Shown here: positions 19,645 through 28,077 of the stretch, in pieces
Layout: each line of letters opens with the position of its first letter
Numbering within the stretch: position 1 is the first letter of the stretch
The notes under the pieces: model-generated
Told to the model about the DNA's origin: nothing
Seen by the model: the letters and a program-made list of their open reading frames with translations, nothing else
Database searches by the model: none
Origin: Tranzscheliella williamsii
Taxonomy: Eukaryota > Basidiomycota > Ustilaginomycetes > Ustilaginales > Ustilaginaceae
DNA: 64,000 nucleotides
NCBI GenBank assembly: GCA_023212725.1
Contig: JALBYF010000021.1
Coordinates: 1-64,000 of the forward strand
Direction of reading: 5' to 3'
Made by a program: the position numbers and the translations under genes

Positions 19645-22176
19645 ATGCTCCTTCGGTCGGCGCTACGACCAGCTTGCATCCGTTCGCAGCACGCTTTTTC
19701 CCCTGCTTCGGCACCAGTCTCTCTCTTCGCTCCAGCTCGGCCGTCATCCCTCCGTTGCGCACAACCCTTTTCCGCCGTCTCTACTCCGATCGGCTGGGCG
19801 GCCTGCTCTGTGTCTGTGTTTCGTTCCAAGTCTGATCCTGCCAGCATGCCTTCTGTCGCCCAGGTACACGAAGCCTCTACTACGTTACCACCCGCAAAAA
19901 GGATCAAGATGGAAGAGCCTTTCGCGCGACCCAATGTGGAACAGGTATCCAAGCCAGAGCCAAACTATGAGGTCGAGTCTGTAGCAGCCGACTCTACTTC
20001 CTGCCTTGACCTACCCGCCTTGCCGAACCAAACAGAGCAGGTCGACGACATCGGTCCAGTGCCTGTCTCCACCTCACCGCTTCAATTTGAGAACGGGATC
20101 TTCCTGGCCCCCATGGTTCGCATTGGAACTCTGCCCACCCGCTTGCTCTCGCTCGAGTATGGCGCTGACCTCGTGTGGGGCCCCGAGATTGTAGATCGCG
20201 CCATCATCGGCTGCGAGCGGAAGCTCAATCCCAAGACCGGCGTGGTGGAATTTCTGAAAGAGCAGAAGCAGATCTTCTCATGCCATCCGATCGAGCGACC
20301 CTACCTAGTCTACCAGCTCGGCAGTTCCCATCCCGACCTGGCTGCTCAGGCCACCAAGCTCATCACCCAAGCCGATGATGTCGCCGCTGTCGACCTCAAC
20401 TGTGGCTGCCCCAAGCCCTTCTCCACACACGCCGGTATGGGCGCCAATCTGCTCTCGACACCCGTACTGCTATGCAACATTCTCAAGTCCATGCGCAGAG
20501 CAGCCCCCGCCCACGTTGCCGTGACCTGCAAGATCCGCCTGCTTCCAACCCAGTCGGCTACCCTCCAGTTGGTCGACAAGATTGTCCGGACCGGCGCCAT
20601 CCAGTGTCTCACCGTCCACTGCCGCACCAAAGATATGCGTCCGAGGGAGCCAGCGCTTCTACACCGGCTTGGCGAGATCGTCGACCACGTCAACAAGCTC
20701 GCCGCCGAGATGGAACGCAAGATTCCTGTCGTTTGCAATGGAGACTGCTGGGATGCAGGTGTGGCCTCCCGGATCAAGCAGCTTACCGGCGTCACCTCGA
20801 CCATGATCGCGCGGGGTGCCGAGGCCAACCCTTCGTGCTTCCGACCCCAAGGCAACCTCAGCATCCCTGACACGATTGCACCCAAATGGGTCACCTATTC
20901 GATTGCGCTCCAAAATCCTGTCGGCAACACCAAGTACTGCATGGGCCAGCTCGCCTTTAAACCTGCCGATTCCATTCCCAGAGAAGCGCAGCACGCAAAA
21001 GCCAAGCTCATGTCCAAGAAGCAACTCTCTGCCTACCGCACCGGCGTCTCGCAAGCCAAGACGCAGGAGGACCTGGCCCGTGTATTCAACATTGACATTG
21101 AGCGGATTCGGACGCTTGACGTCGAGCACGATATTCTCAGAGATCTCAAAGAGGCTTTGGTCACGCGAGTCAAGCAGAGCAGCGGAGGGTTCGACGGCCA
21201 GCGAGTAGGCGCCGTCGTTGGCAATGCGAGCGAGAGCTCCGGCTCGACCAGCGCTTCTGGCAGCGGACAGCAAGCTAGCGATGGCCACAGCCATGGCGAG
21301 GGTCAGAGCAAGGCGACCGACAACTCGCCCCAGCCCGAGTGGAAACAGACGCTGGCCGACAACATCGGCAGGTACATCAAGGATGAAAAGTCGCTCTTAT
21401 ACTACGCCTTCTCCACGGTGGAGCCTCCGAGCTCGGTGCATGACGCTGCCAAGCCGCACGTGCGATACGTGGTGCATCGCGGCTTTGTCAACGAAAAGCG
21501 GGATGATGATAGCTCGGGCGGCATCGGGCCCCAGAATCCCAGCTTTGGCTCGAGTCCTTGCCTGATGACTACCACCGATGTGCGAACACCCAAGGTACAG
21601 CAGCTGACAACACAGAGCGGACTCCGCGCCCACGGCGCAGATGGCTCGCGCGGGGGCGAGTGCGAAATCGCCTGGTGGATCGAATCGTCGCAGCTACAGT
21701 TGCGCATCTCAGGAACCGTCCATGTACTACCGCGAAAGGGTCATCCGCTCCGGTCCTTGTTCCCATTCGAACGCCTCAGCCCGCCCCGCTCTGCTGGTGC
21801 CGACGCAAGCGAGCGGTTCGACTGGGATGGGGAGCGCACCCGGATTTTCAACAAGCTCAGCCCTGGCCTTCTTGCCTCGTTCTGCCGGCCCACGCCGGGC
21901 ACGCCGCACCCGAACGCAGAGCACCTCTCGCAGGCCGGCCCCAAAGACGCCATCAACTCGCCCTGGCCGCTCGAGCTCCCACAGCCGGGCAAAGAGGAGA
22001 CCGACGAGCAGAGACGCCAGCTCGAAGAGAGCGAAAAGAACTTTGCCCTCCTCGTCATCGAGCCGTACCAGGTGGATCTGGTCAACCTCGCCGACGACAC
22101 CCGCACCCTCTACCAACTCGTACCTGGCCACACCGCCGCCACCGGCCACTGGACCGCCCGACGCGTCGTTCCCTAG
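19645..22176 (+). CDS. DUS2: tRNA-dihydrouridine(20) synthase Dus2 fused to an Alr4036-type FMN-binding domain
   Basis: The ORF encodes 843 residues from ATG 19645. Residues about 146-450 are a Dus2/SMM1 enzyme: IFLAPMVRIGTLPTRLL (FMN site), LNCGCPKPFSTHAGMGANLL with catalytic Cys255, VHCRTKDMRPREPA and PVVCNGDCWD. It reduces U20 in the tRNA D-loop. A Ser/Gly/His linker leads to residues about 566-755, which carry the features of the Alr4036-family pyridoxamine-phosphate-oxidase-like split barrel: WKQTLADNI, VRYVVHRGFV, TTTDVRTPKVQQL, WWIESSQLQLRISG and FCRPTPGTP. Ordinary fungal Dus2 is about 380-400 residues and lacks this. The first 67 residues are Arg/Ser/Ala-rich without acidic residues until SDPAS, like a mitochondrial presequence. 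A second ATG at 19846 would give a non-targeted form. There is no stop between the two domains. Confidence 0.9.
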   Translation: MLLRSALRPACIRSQHAFSPASAPVSLFAPARPSSLRCAQPFSAVSTPIGWAACSVSVFRSKSDPASMPSVAQVHEASTTLPPAKRIKMEEPFARPNVEQVSKPEPNYEVESVAADSTSCLDLPALPNQTEQVDDIGPVPVSTSPLQFENGIFLAPMVRIGTLPTRLLSLEYGADLVWGPEIVDRAIIGCERKLNPKTGVVEFLKEQKQIFSCHPIERPYLVYQLGSSHPDLAAQATKLITQADDVAAVDLNCGCPKPFSTHAGMGANLLSTPVLLCNILKSMRRAAPAHVAVTCKIRLLPTQSATLQLVDKIVRTGAIQCLTVHCRTKDMRPREPALLHRLGEIVDHVNKLAAEMERKIPVVCNGDCWDAGVASRIKQLTGVTSTMIARGAEANPSCFRPQGNLSIPDTIAPKWVTYSIALQNPVGNTKYCMGQLAFKPADSIPREAQHAKAKLMSKKQLSAYRTGVSQAKTQEDLARVFNIDIERIRTLDVEHDILRDLKEALVTRVKQSSGGFDGQRVGAVVGNASESSGSTSASGSGQQASDGHSHGEGQSKATDNSPQPEWKQTLADNIGRYIKDEKSLLYYAFSTVEPPSSVHDAAKPHVRYVVHRGFVNEKRDDDSSGGIGPQNPSFGSSPCLMTTTDVRTPKVQQLTTQSGLRAHGADGSRGGECEIAWWIESSQLQLRISGTVHVLPRKGHPLRSLFPFERLSPPRSAGADASERFDWDGERTRIFNKLSPGLLASFCRPTPGTPHPNAEHLSQAGPKDAINSPWPLELPQPGKEETDEQRRQLEESEKNFALLVIEPYQVDLVNLADDTRTLYQLVPGHTAATGHWTARRVVP

Positions 22177-22725
22177 ACGCGGCGCTGTAGCTATTCCTTA
22201 CCCGCCTCCTGCATTGCCACCGGGATGGCATTGCTGCCAGCCACACCGCACCCATTGAAGCCGATTCACATCTTTGTATAAAAGTGTGCATCTGTGCCAT
22301 CTCGTTGCTTGTAAACCCCCCGCCTGCGATGCAGCGCCTGCCTGTGTCGGTGCCAAAGATCAACGGCAGCATCTATATTCCCGCGTAGTCCCCCACCGCA
22401 GTACTGACCAGGCCGAACGCTGCCTACCTTCGCAGATTGACGGGATGCGGTGCTTTCAGCGTTCGATGGCCGCAGATGGCCGCAGCTGAGCTCCTGGTCG
22501 CTGTCAACAGGGGCTCCGCGGCTGCGCAGCGTATCGCCCGCTTTTCTCGTCACACTCTAACAGCGACTGCCGTCGTGGTGATTACGATTTGGCTGGGATT
22601 TGGCTCTCCACTTGGCGGCCACCTGTTGGCTGTCACCAAGCTCATCCTCACCATCTCGGTTACCATCGTCACTGGTCAACGCTACTGCGCCGCATTGCGA
22701 GCTGCGCTAGCGCGGCGTCGGAGCG
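22177..22725. other. Intergenic region upstream of VPS39
   Basis: It contains the 3' flank of the DUS2 fusion and the VPS39 promoter. A TATAAAAG motif at 22277-22284 is about 440 bp before the VPS39 ATG, so its role is uncertain. No gene is supported. Confidence 0.5.
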
Positions 22726-25700
22726 ATGCACACCGCCTTCGAGTGCGCGCCCTTGCTTTCGGGATACAAGGGCCGGCCCGAAGCGATCGTAGCTCACGGC
22801 GCCAAGCTCTTCCTTGGCTCGTCAGCTGGGGCTCTCAGCGTCTACCGCACCGACAATGCACAGCTACCGTCGCTGCAAAACGAGGCGGCTTCGTCCGGCG
22901 CCGATAAATCCGCCCCTTCTCAACCCGTACAGACCGCCCCGTCCTTCTCCAAACGATCCATAGACCAGCTTGGCGTCATCAAAGAGACCGGTCAGCTCGT
23001 TTCTCTCTCCGACAGCTATGTTTCGCTTCACGACCTGTCGACGCTGGAGCTTTACATTCAGCTGCCACAGACCAAAGGCGCCCTTACTTTCTCCATCGAC
23101 ACTTCCATCCAGAAGAGGATCCCGAGGAAGGCCCCCGACTACGGACCCGGCCCTCTCGGCGGCATGGCCTCCGTGAGAGGCTCCAAGTATGTGCCCGCTA
23201 CATCCACTGCCTCGCGCGCATTCCGTCCTGGCGCGATTGGCGACCCCGGCAACCTCGGCACCGCCGCTCGCAACAGATCCAGCGTGTTCGATATCCCGTC
23301 CAAAGACTGGCAGGCCGCCAGCATGAGGGGCATGGATGCCATGGCCAAATACAAGGACCAAGAGAGGAGGAAAGCCATGGAAGAGGCACGCTTTGGCGGA
23401 GGCGACGACGGCCAGGATGGCGTCATGACCCTCGTCACCGTCCTGGCCGTGGGTCTCAAGCGCAAGGTCATCCTCTTCAGATGGGTGGACGGCGAGTTCT
23501 GGGACACTAGAGAAATGCTTCTTCAGCACACCCCAAGAAGTCTTGCCTTTGTCACCCCTACTCGGCTCTTTATGGGCTACAACGCCACCGAGTACGGTGT
23601 TCTTTCCATACCCTTGGCCGCCGATTCTACCGTCGCCTACACGCATCCCTCTGTCTCCGCCTATGGTGCCACTACCCCGCGACGAGAAGCACATGTGGAT
23701 CCGCCCACCAACTCTGCCTCGGGTCCTCTTGTCGACCTTACCGCTCAGACGCTCTCCGCCTGGCATGTCGACGACTATGACCTGTCAAGCGCAGGCGAGC
23801 CAGCGGCGGCTTCGGCAGGCAACGCGTCCGCAGGTGCGGCACCAGCAGGAGCGGCGGGCTTCGGCGCTGCGCTTGGCGGCCTAGGCGGGTACATGGGTCT
23901 GGGAGGCAAAGGCAAGATGTCGCTCCTGCAGGTTGATGGCGGTGAGGTGCTCTTCGTTCGCGACGGCGCCGGAATCTTCCTCGGCGCCGATGGACGCCCG
24001 ACCCGAAGAGATGGCATCGACTGGCCCGTCAGTCCGCTCGAGGTCTCCTTTGCGAGGCCCTACGTCTTTGCCATCTTGCCCGGCGGCTCGATCCCAGCCC
24101 TCAAAAACTCGACACTGCCAAATGCGAATAACCCAGTCCTACAGATTCGGTCCATCGGCACTCTCTTTGCGGTACAGACGCTCTGCTTTCCTCCCGCCCC
24201 GTCCTCGGCGTCGAAGACCATGTCCTCGACGTCCTCCACTCCACCACACGTGAGGCTGCTCACCGCATCGACCGGCAGCAAGCCTCCCGTATACGTTGTT
24301 GTGTCGCCGGGCGATCGCAGCGTCCTGGACAAGGAAGGAAGTGTGATCTGGCGTCTCGACATGCAGGAATGGAGCCGCCAGATCGACGAGCTGGTTGAAA
24401 AAGGCGAGTTCGAAGAGGCGCTCGGGCTGCTCGACAGCGTCGACAACGTCATCCTGGAAGACAAAGATGGCAGACGTGCTCACGTCCAGGGGCTCTATGC
24501 CGTCTCGCTTTTCGCCGATGAGAAGTACGATGAGGCCGTCGAAATGTTTATGGAGCTGGATACCAATCCGGCCAAAGTGATCGCACTCTACCCAGAAAAC
24601 ATCGCCGGCGAACTCAGCCGAGACCGGGAGGAATGGTTCCCCATCTTTGGCGGGACGACGCCCGCGCGCATGCTGCCTCCTCTCGAGGCAGACGCGGACG
24701 CGTCCGTCCTTTCTGCCTCGCCCACACCGAGTAATGCTACGACTCAGTCGATAGCAGCGTCAGCCACCAACGTCGCCCGAAGCCGGCTCGGGGCGTTCCT
24801 GCCCTCCCGCCGCCCGCAAAGCATCCTTGGAGATCCGTCAGGAACCGGCTCGGGCGGCGGCAGCAGTCTCAGTTCCAGCCCGACCCATTCCACTCCGGTC
24901 AAGCCCAAGACTGGCAAATCGGCGCTCGGGCACGACACAGAACAGGACACCTCGTCCCTCCGGCCGGCCCGAGCGCCGCGAGAGCCCGAGACAAAAGTCG
25001 CATTCACAGCCGCATCCACAGCCGCGGCGCCTGGAAGCAGGGAGACGCCGGACGGGTCGCGCAAGTCGCTCGAGGCGCTGGGGCGCTTCCTGGCAGACCG
25101 TCGGCGGATCTTCAAACCGATGCTGGAGACGAGCGCTCATTTTGAGTCGAAGGATCGCATGGCAATGTCGCAGATCAAGCGCGACACCAACTGGCTGCTC
25201 TCGCTGCCCAACAAGCCTTTCTCCGAGTTGGACAAGGAGGAGCTGATCGCGGTGGCGCAGACCGTGGATACCGCGCTGTTCAAAGTGTTTTTGCAAACCA
25301 AGCCGGCACTGATCGGTCCGCTCTGCCGTATCGAGAACTGGTGCGAGGTGGAACAGGTAGAGGAGCTGCTCAAGGAACGGAAAAAGTTCTCGGAGCTGAT
25401 CGCGCTGTACGGCGGCAAGGAGATGCACACCAAGGCGCTGGGTCTGCTGAAACAGTTTGCGGACGAGGAAGAGGAGCCGGAAGACAAAGCGAGACCAACG
25501 ATTCAGTATCTGCAAAACCTGGGACCGGAGTTCATCGAAACGATCTTGGAGACGTCGCACTGGGTGTTGGAGCTGGATGCGGAGCTCGGCATGGAGATCT
25601 TCACCGCCGACGCCGGCAAGGTAGGATCCTGGCCGCGTTTGGACATCGTAGAGGATCTGAACGAATTTAACAAGGACGTCTGCGCGGTCTATCTCGAGTT

Positions 25701-26598
25701 CATTATCGAGCATGCGGGCGAGAGCGATCCCGAGCTGCACGACAAACTGATCAAGCTCTACCTGGGCAAGGCGACTAAGCTGCGGAAGGAAGGCGGCAGC
25801 GCAGGCAAGAGCGGACGGCGCGAGGTGATGCAAAAGCTGCTGGGATTGCTGCGCAGTTCGACGCAGTACCGGCCGGAGCAGATCCTGGTGAGGCTGCCGG
25901 CGGAGGAGGACGACCGCGACATGTTTGAAGCTCGAGCGCTGCTGCTGGGACGGATGGGGCAGCACGAAGGCGCGCTGGGCATCTACGTGCGCAAGCTCGA
26001 CGACACGGCACGGGCGGAAGAATACTGCAAGGACGTCTGGCAGGCGCGAAAGAGGAGCGGCGGGGCATCGGCGGCGAGAAGGGGCGGCGCGGCGCAGAGC
26101 GTGCTGGTGAACGAGGCGCAGAAGCGGGAGGCGGACGAGCAAGTCTTCCTGACGCTGGTCAGGATCTACTTGGGTGGGGCGGACGCCGGGATGCCGGGGC
26201 CGTACCGGCTGGACGCGGCGCTGGGCTTGATCGAGCGGCACGCGGCCAAGATGGAGCTGCGGGCGGTGCTGGCACTGCTGCCGGCGACGGTGGTGCTCTC
26301 GCAGCTGGCGCGCTTCATCAAGACAAACGCACGCGACCAGACGCGCCAGCAGCACGAGGCGCTGGTCACCAAGCATATCCGCATCACCCGCGATGCACAG
26401 CTGCAGGACACGGTCCGCCGACTTCAGAACCGCCGCGTCAAAGTCGCCGAATCACGCACCTGCCCGCAATGCCACAAGCGCCTCGGCAACAGCGTGGTCG
26501 CCGTCAACCCCGTCCGTGGCGCGGTGATGCACTACTACTGCTCGGTTCACGGCGAGCATCCCAAACGCCATGACGACGCGCCGCCCATCTATCGATGA
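22726..26598 (+). CDS. VPS39: HOPS complex subunit Vps39/Vam6
   Basis: A 1290-residue protein that begins MHTAFECAPLLSGYKGRPEA, closely matching the family N-terminus, which fixes the start. Residues about 15-560 are a CNH/beta-propeller region with several disordered Ala/Gly/Ser insertions. A clathrin-repeat alpha-solenoid begins near WSRQIDELVEKGEFEEALGL. A Ser/Thr-rich insert follows (about 650-780), then the Vps39 domain 1 region and the C-terminal Vps39 domain 2 with its zinc-type cysteines (RTCPQCHKRLGNSVVAV, then MHYYC). Vps39 links the HOPS tether to Ypt7/Rab7 on vacuoles and to mitochondrial contact sites. At 1290 residues it is longer than the yeast (1049) and human (about 886) proteins, mainly through low-complexity inserts. 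Single exon. Confidence 0.95.
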   Translation: MHTAFECAPLLSGYKGRPEAIVAHGAKLFLGSSAGALSVYRTDNAQLPSLQNEAASSGADKSAPSQPVQTAPSFSKRSIDQLGVIKETGQLVSLSDSYVSLHDLSTLELYIQLPQTKGALTFSIDTSIQKRIPRKAPDYGPGPLGGMASVRGSKYVPATSTASRAFRPGAIGDPGNLGTAARNRSSVFDIPSKDWQAASMRGMDAMAKYKDQERRKAMEEARFGGGDDGQDGVMTLVTVLAVGLKRKVILFRWVDGEFWDTREMLLQHTPRSLAFVTPTRLFMGYNATEYGVLSIPLAADSTVAYTHPSVSAYGATTPRREAHVDPPTNSASGPLVDLTAQTLSAWHVDDYDLSSAGEPAAASAGNASAGAAPAGAAGFGAALGGLGGYMGLGGKGKMSLLQVDGGEVLFVRDGAGIFLGADGRPTRRDGIDWPVSPLEVSFARPYVFAILPGGSIPALKNSTLPNANNPVLQIRSIGTLFAVQTLCFPPAPSSASKTMSSTSSTPPHVRLLTASTGSKPPVYVVVSPGDRSVLDKEGSVIWRLDMQEWSRQIDELVEKGEFEEALGLLDSVDNVILEDKDGRRAHVQGLYAVSLFADEKYDEAVEMFMELDTNPAKVIALYPENIAGELSRDREEWFPIFGGTTPARMLPPLEADADASVLSASPTPSNATTQSIAASATNVARSRLGAFLPSRRPQSILGDPSGTGSGGGSSLSSSPTHSTPVKPKTGKSALGHDTEQDTSSLRPARAPREPETKVAFTAASTAAAPGSRETPDGSRKSLEALGRFLADRRRIFKPMLETSAHFESKDRMAMSQIKRDTNWLLSLPNKPFSELDKEELIAVAQTVDTALFKVFLQTKPALIGPLCRIENWCEVEQVEELLKERKKFSELIALYGGKEMHTKALGLLKQFADEEEEPEDKARPTIQYLQNLGPEFIETILETSHWVLELDAELGMEIFTADAGKVGSWPRLDIVEDLNEFNKDVCAVYLEFIIEHAGESDPELHDKLIKLYLGKATKLRKEGGSAGKSGRREVMQKLLGLLRSSTQYRPEQILVRLPAEEDDRDMFEARALLLGRMGQHEGALGIYVRKLDDTARAEEYCKDVWQARKRSGGASAARRGGAAQSVLVNEAQKREADEQVFLTLVRIYLGGADAGMPGPYRLDAALGLIERHAAKMELRAVLALLPATVVLSQLARFIKTNARDQTRQQHEALVTKHIRITRDAQLQDTVRRLQNRRVKVAESRTCPQCHKRLGNSVVAVNPVRGAVMHYYCSVHGEHPKRHDDAPPIYR

Positions 26599-28077
26599 CA
26601 AGCAGCGCCTCGATTACCCAGCTCCACTCAGCCTCACGCCATCCACATCTATGACGGTGGACAAGGCCGGGGCAGGCGCCCCGCACTGCGTGCACGTCTG
26701 TTTGGCACATCACCGTGCGGGCACTGTGCCTCTGCTCCGTAGCCTGTATCGCAGCCAGCTACTCGCATAGTTTCTTCGGCCGGGCTGGCGTCTAGCGGCA
26801 TTGCGTTGGATACCTCTGTCCGAAACGGGTGGATAGCGCGTATGCGTCGGTGCGAATTCGGCGCTCGAAGTGGCCGTGGCTGTGGGGTGGGGACGGTGGG
26901 CGACTGGGCGGGACGGGTGGCAAAGCAATATGGATGCGCCGCGCACTTACGTCAGTCCGCGCCGCGGCGGCGCTTGCTCTCGCGCGAGCCTAAGCCTATT
27001 CGGCCATCGCGCGTTCGATGGCGCGCTGCACGCTCGATCGTCGATCACATTGCGCTCACTCGCAGCACACCCGCCCTCGCCGCCCGCCACCCCAGCGCTG
27101 CGCTGCGCAGCCGTCCACTCCACACGCTGACATCGCTCAGCCCCGCGGCACACCAACCACCTCCGCGGCCAGCACACCCGCTCGCCGCACCCCGCATATA
27201 TAGATACCCCTACCGCATGCACTCAGCTGCCTTCCCTCCTGAACCCCCACCCACTTCCGCCATCACGCAGAGAAGCGACAAGCCTCAGCGTCCGTATCGG
27301 CCACCTGTCAGATCCTCCCGCGTAGAGCAGATTCGAAGGCGAGAATACAATAACCTAACAGATCGACCTTTCACTTTCAAACTCAGCCGAGACCAACACC
27401 TGCAATTCACATTCACTTAACTTATTCCCATTCGAAAAGAACAACAACACAGACCTTAACTGTGATAAACCGACTAGTTGCTTGCCGCTACCAAGGCTTA
27501 ACTTTGCGTTAAAGACTTCATTTGGGCCGAATCGTAGTGTGAGCTAACTTAGTAGGTATTGGTAGGTATTGGTAGGCAAGCGCGGCTACAAGTCATGCTC
27601 CAGGTTGGCTAGCTAGCAACTGCCGCTGGGACCTCGCCACCACGCCTGCCCCGCCTTCCCGTCTCCCACCACCTCTTCTTCCTCTCACCCACCCCTACAC
27701 CCTCCCTTCGCTGGCGAGGAGGCTACACACCCAGAGAATCTTCGCCATCCGCCACCTCCATCGCCTTTCTCCTATCCCACATCCAGGCTCGGCTCAGCTT
27801 GCGCCCCGTCTCGCCGACGGCTTAAGCTGGGCTTGGTCTCGGCCTCCATCATCCCCTTCTCTTTGCCTCCTCGCCTCGCATCCGCCCTTTTCGTTTCTTT
27901 CCCGCCTCTTTTGGTTTCGCTTTACGTTTGGCGGTACAGTTAAAAAAAAGACGATAAAAAAAGAAAAAAGAAAAAGAAACAAAGGAGTTACTGTAGCTAG
28001 ACGGTCACGGAGAACGGCGCCGGCGCTCGGTGCAGGCTGGAATCGACGTCGTAGCGTCAGGCCAGGCGTTCGGACCT
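26599..28077. other. Intergenic region, about 1.5 kb
   Basis: No coding support. It holds a short direct repeat of ggtaggtatt (2.5 copies, 27551-27577) and a purine/A-rich tract at 27940-27986. The A-rich tract precedes the next ATG by about 90 bp and probably belongs to its promoter or leader. Confidence 0.5.
27940..27986 (+). promoter_or_regulatory. A-rich tract upstream of the 28078 gene
   Basis: A long run made almost only of A with single G and C interruptions, ending about 90 bp before the ATG. Poly(dA) tracts of this kind commonly exclude nucleosomes at fungal promoters. The assignment is inferred from position. Confidence 0.35.

Noticed and set aside
24838..26376. 512-codon minus-strand ORF
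   Set aside because: Arg/Gln/Leu-rich antisense of VPS39 caused by GC-rich codons; no domain.
26806..27420. 204-codon ORF in the gap before the 28078 gene
   Set aside because: Arg/Pro/His-rich, starts without context, no conserved-looking block. Treated as chance.
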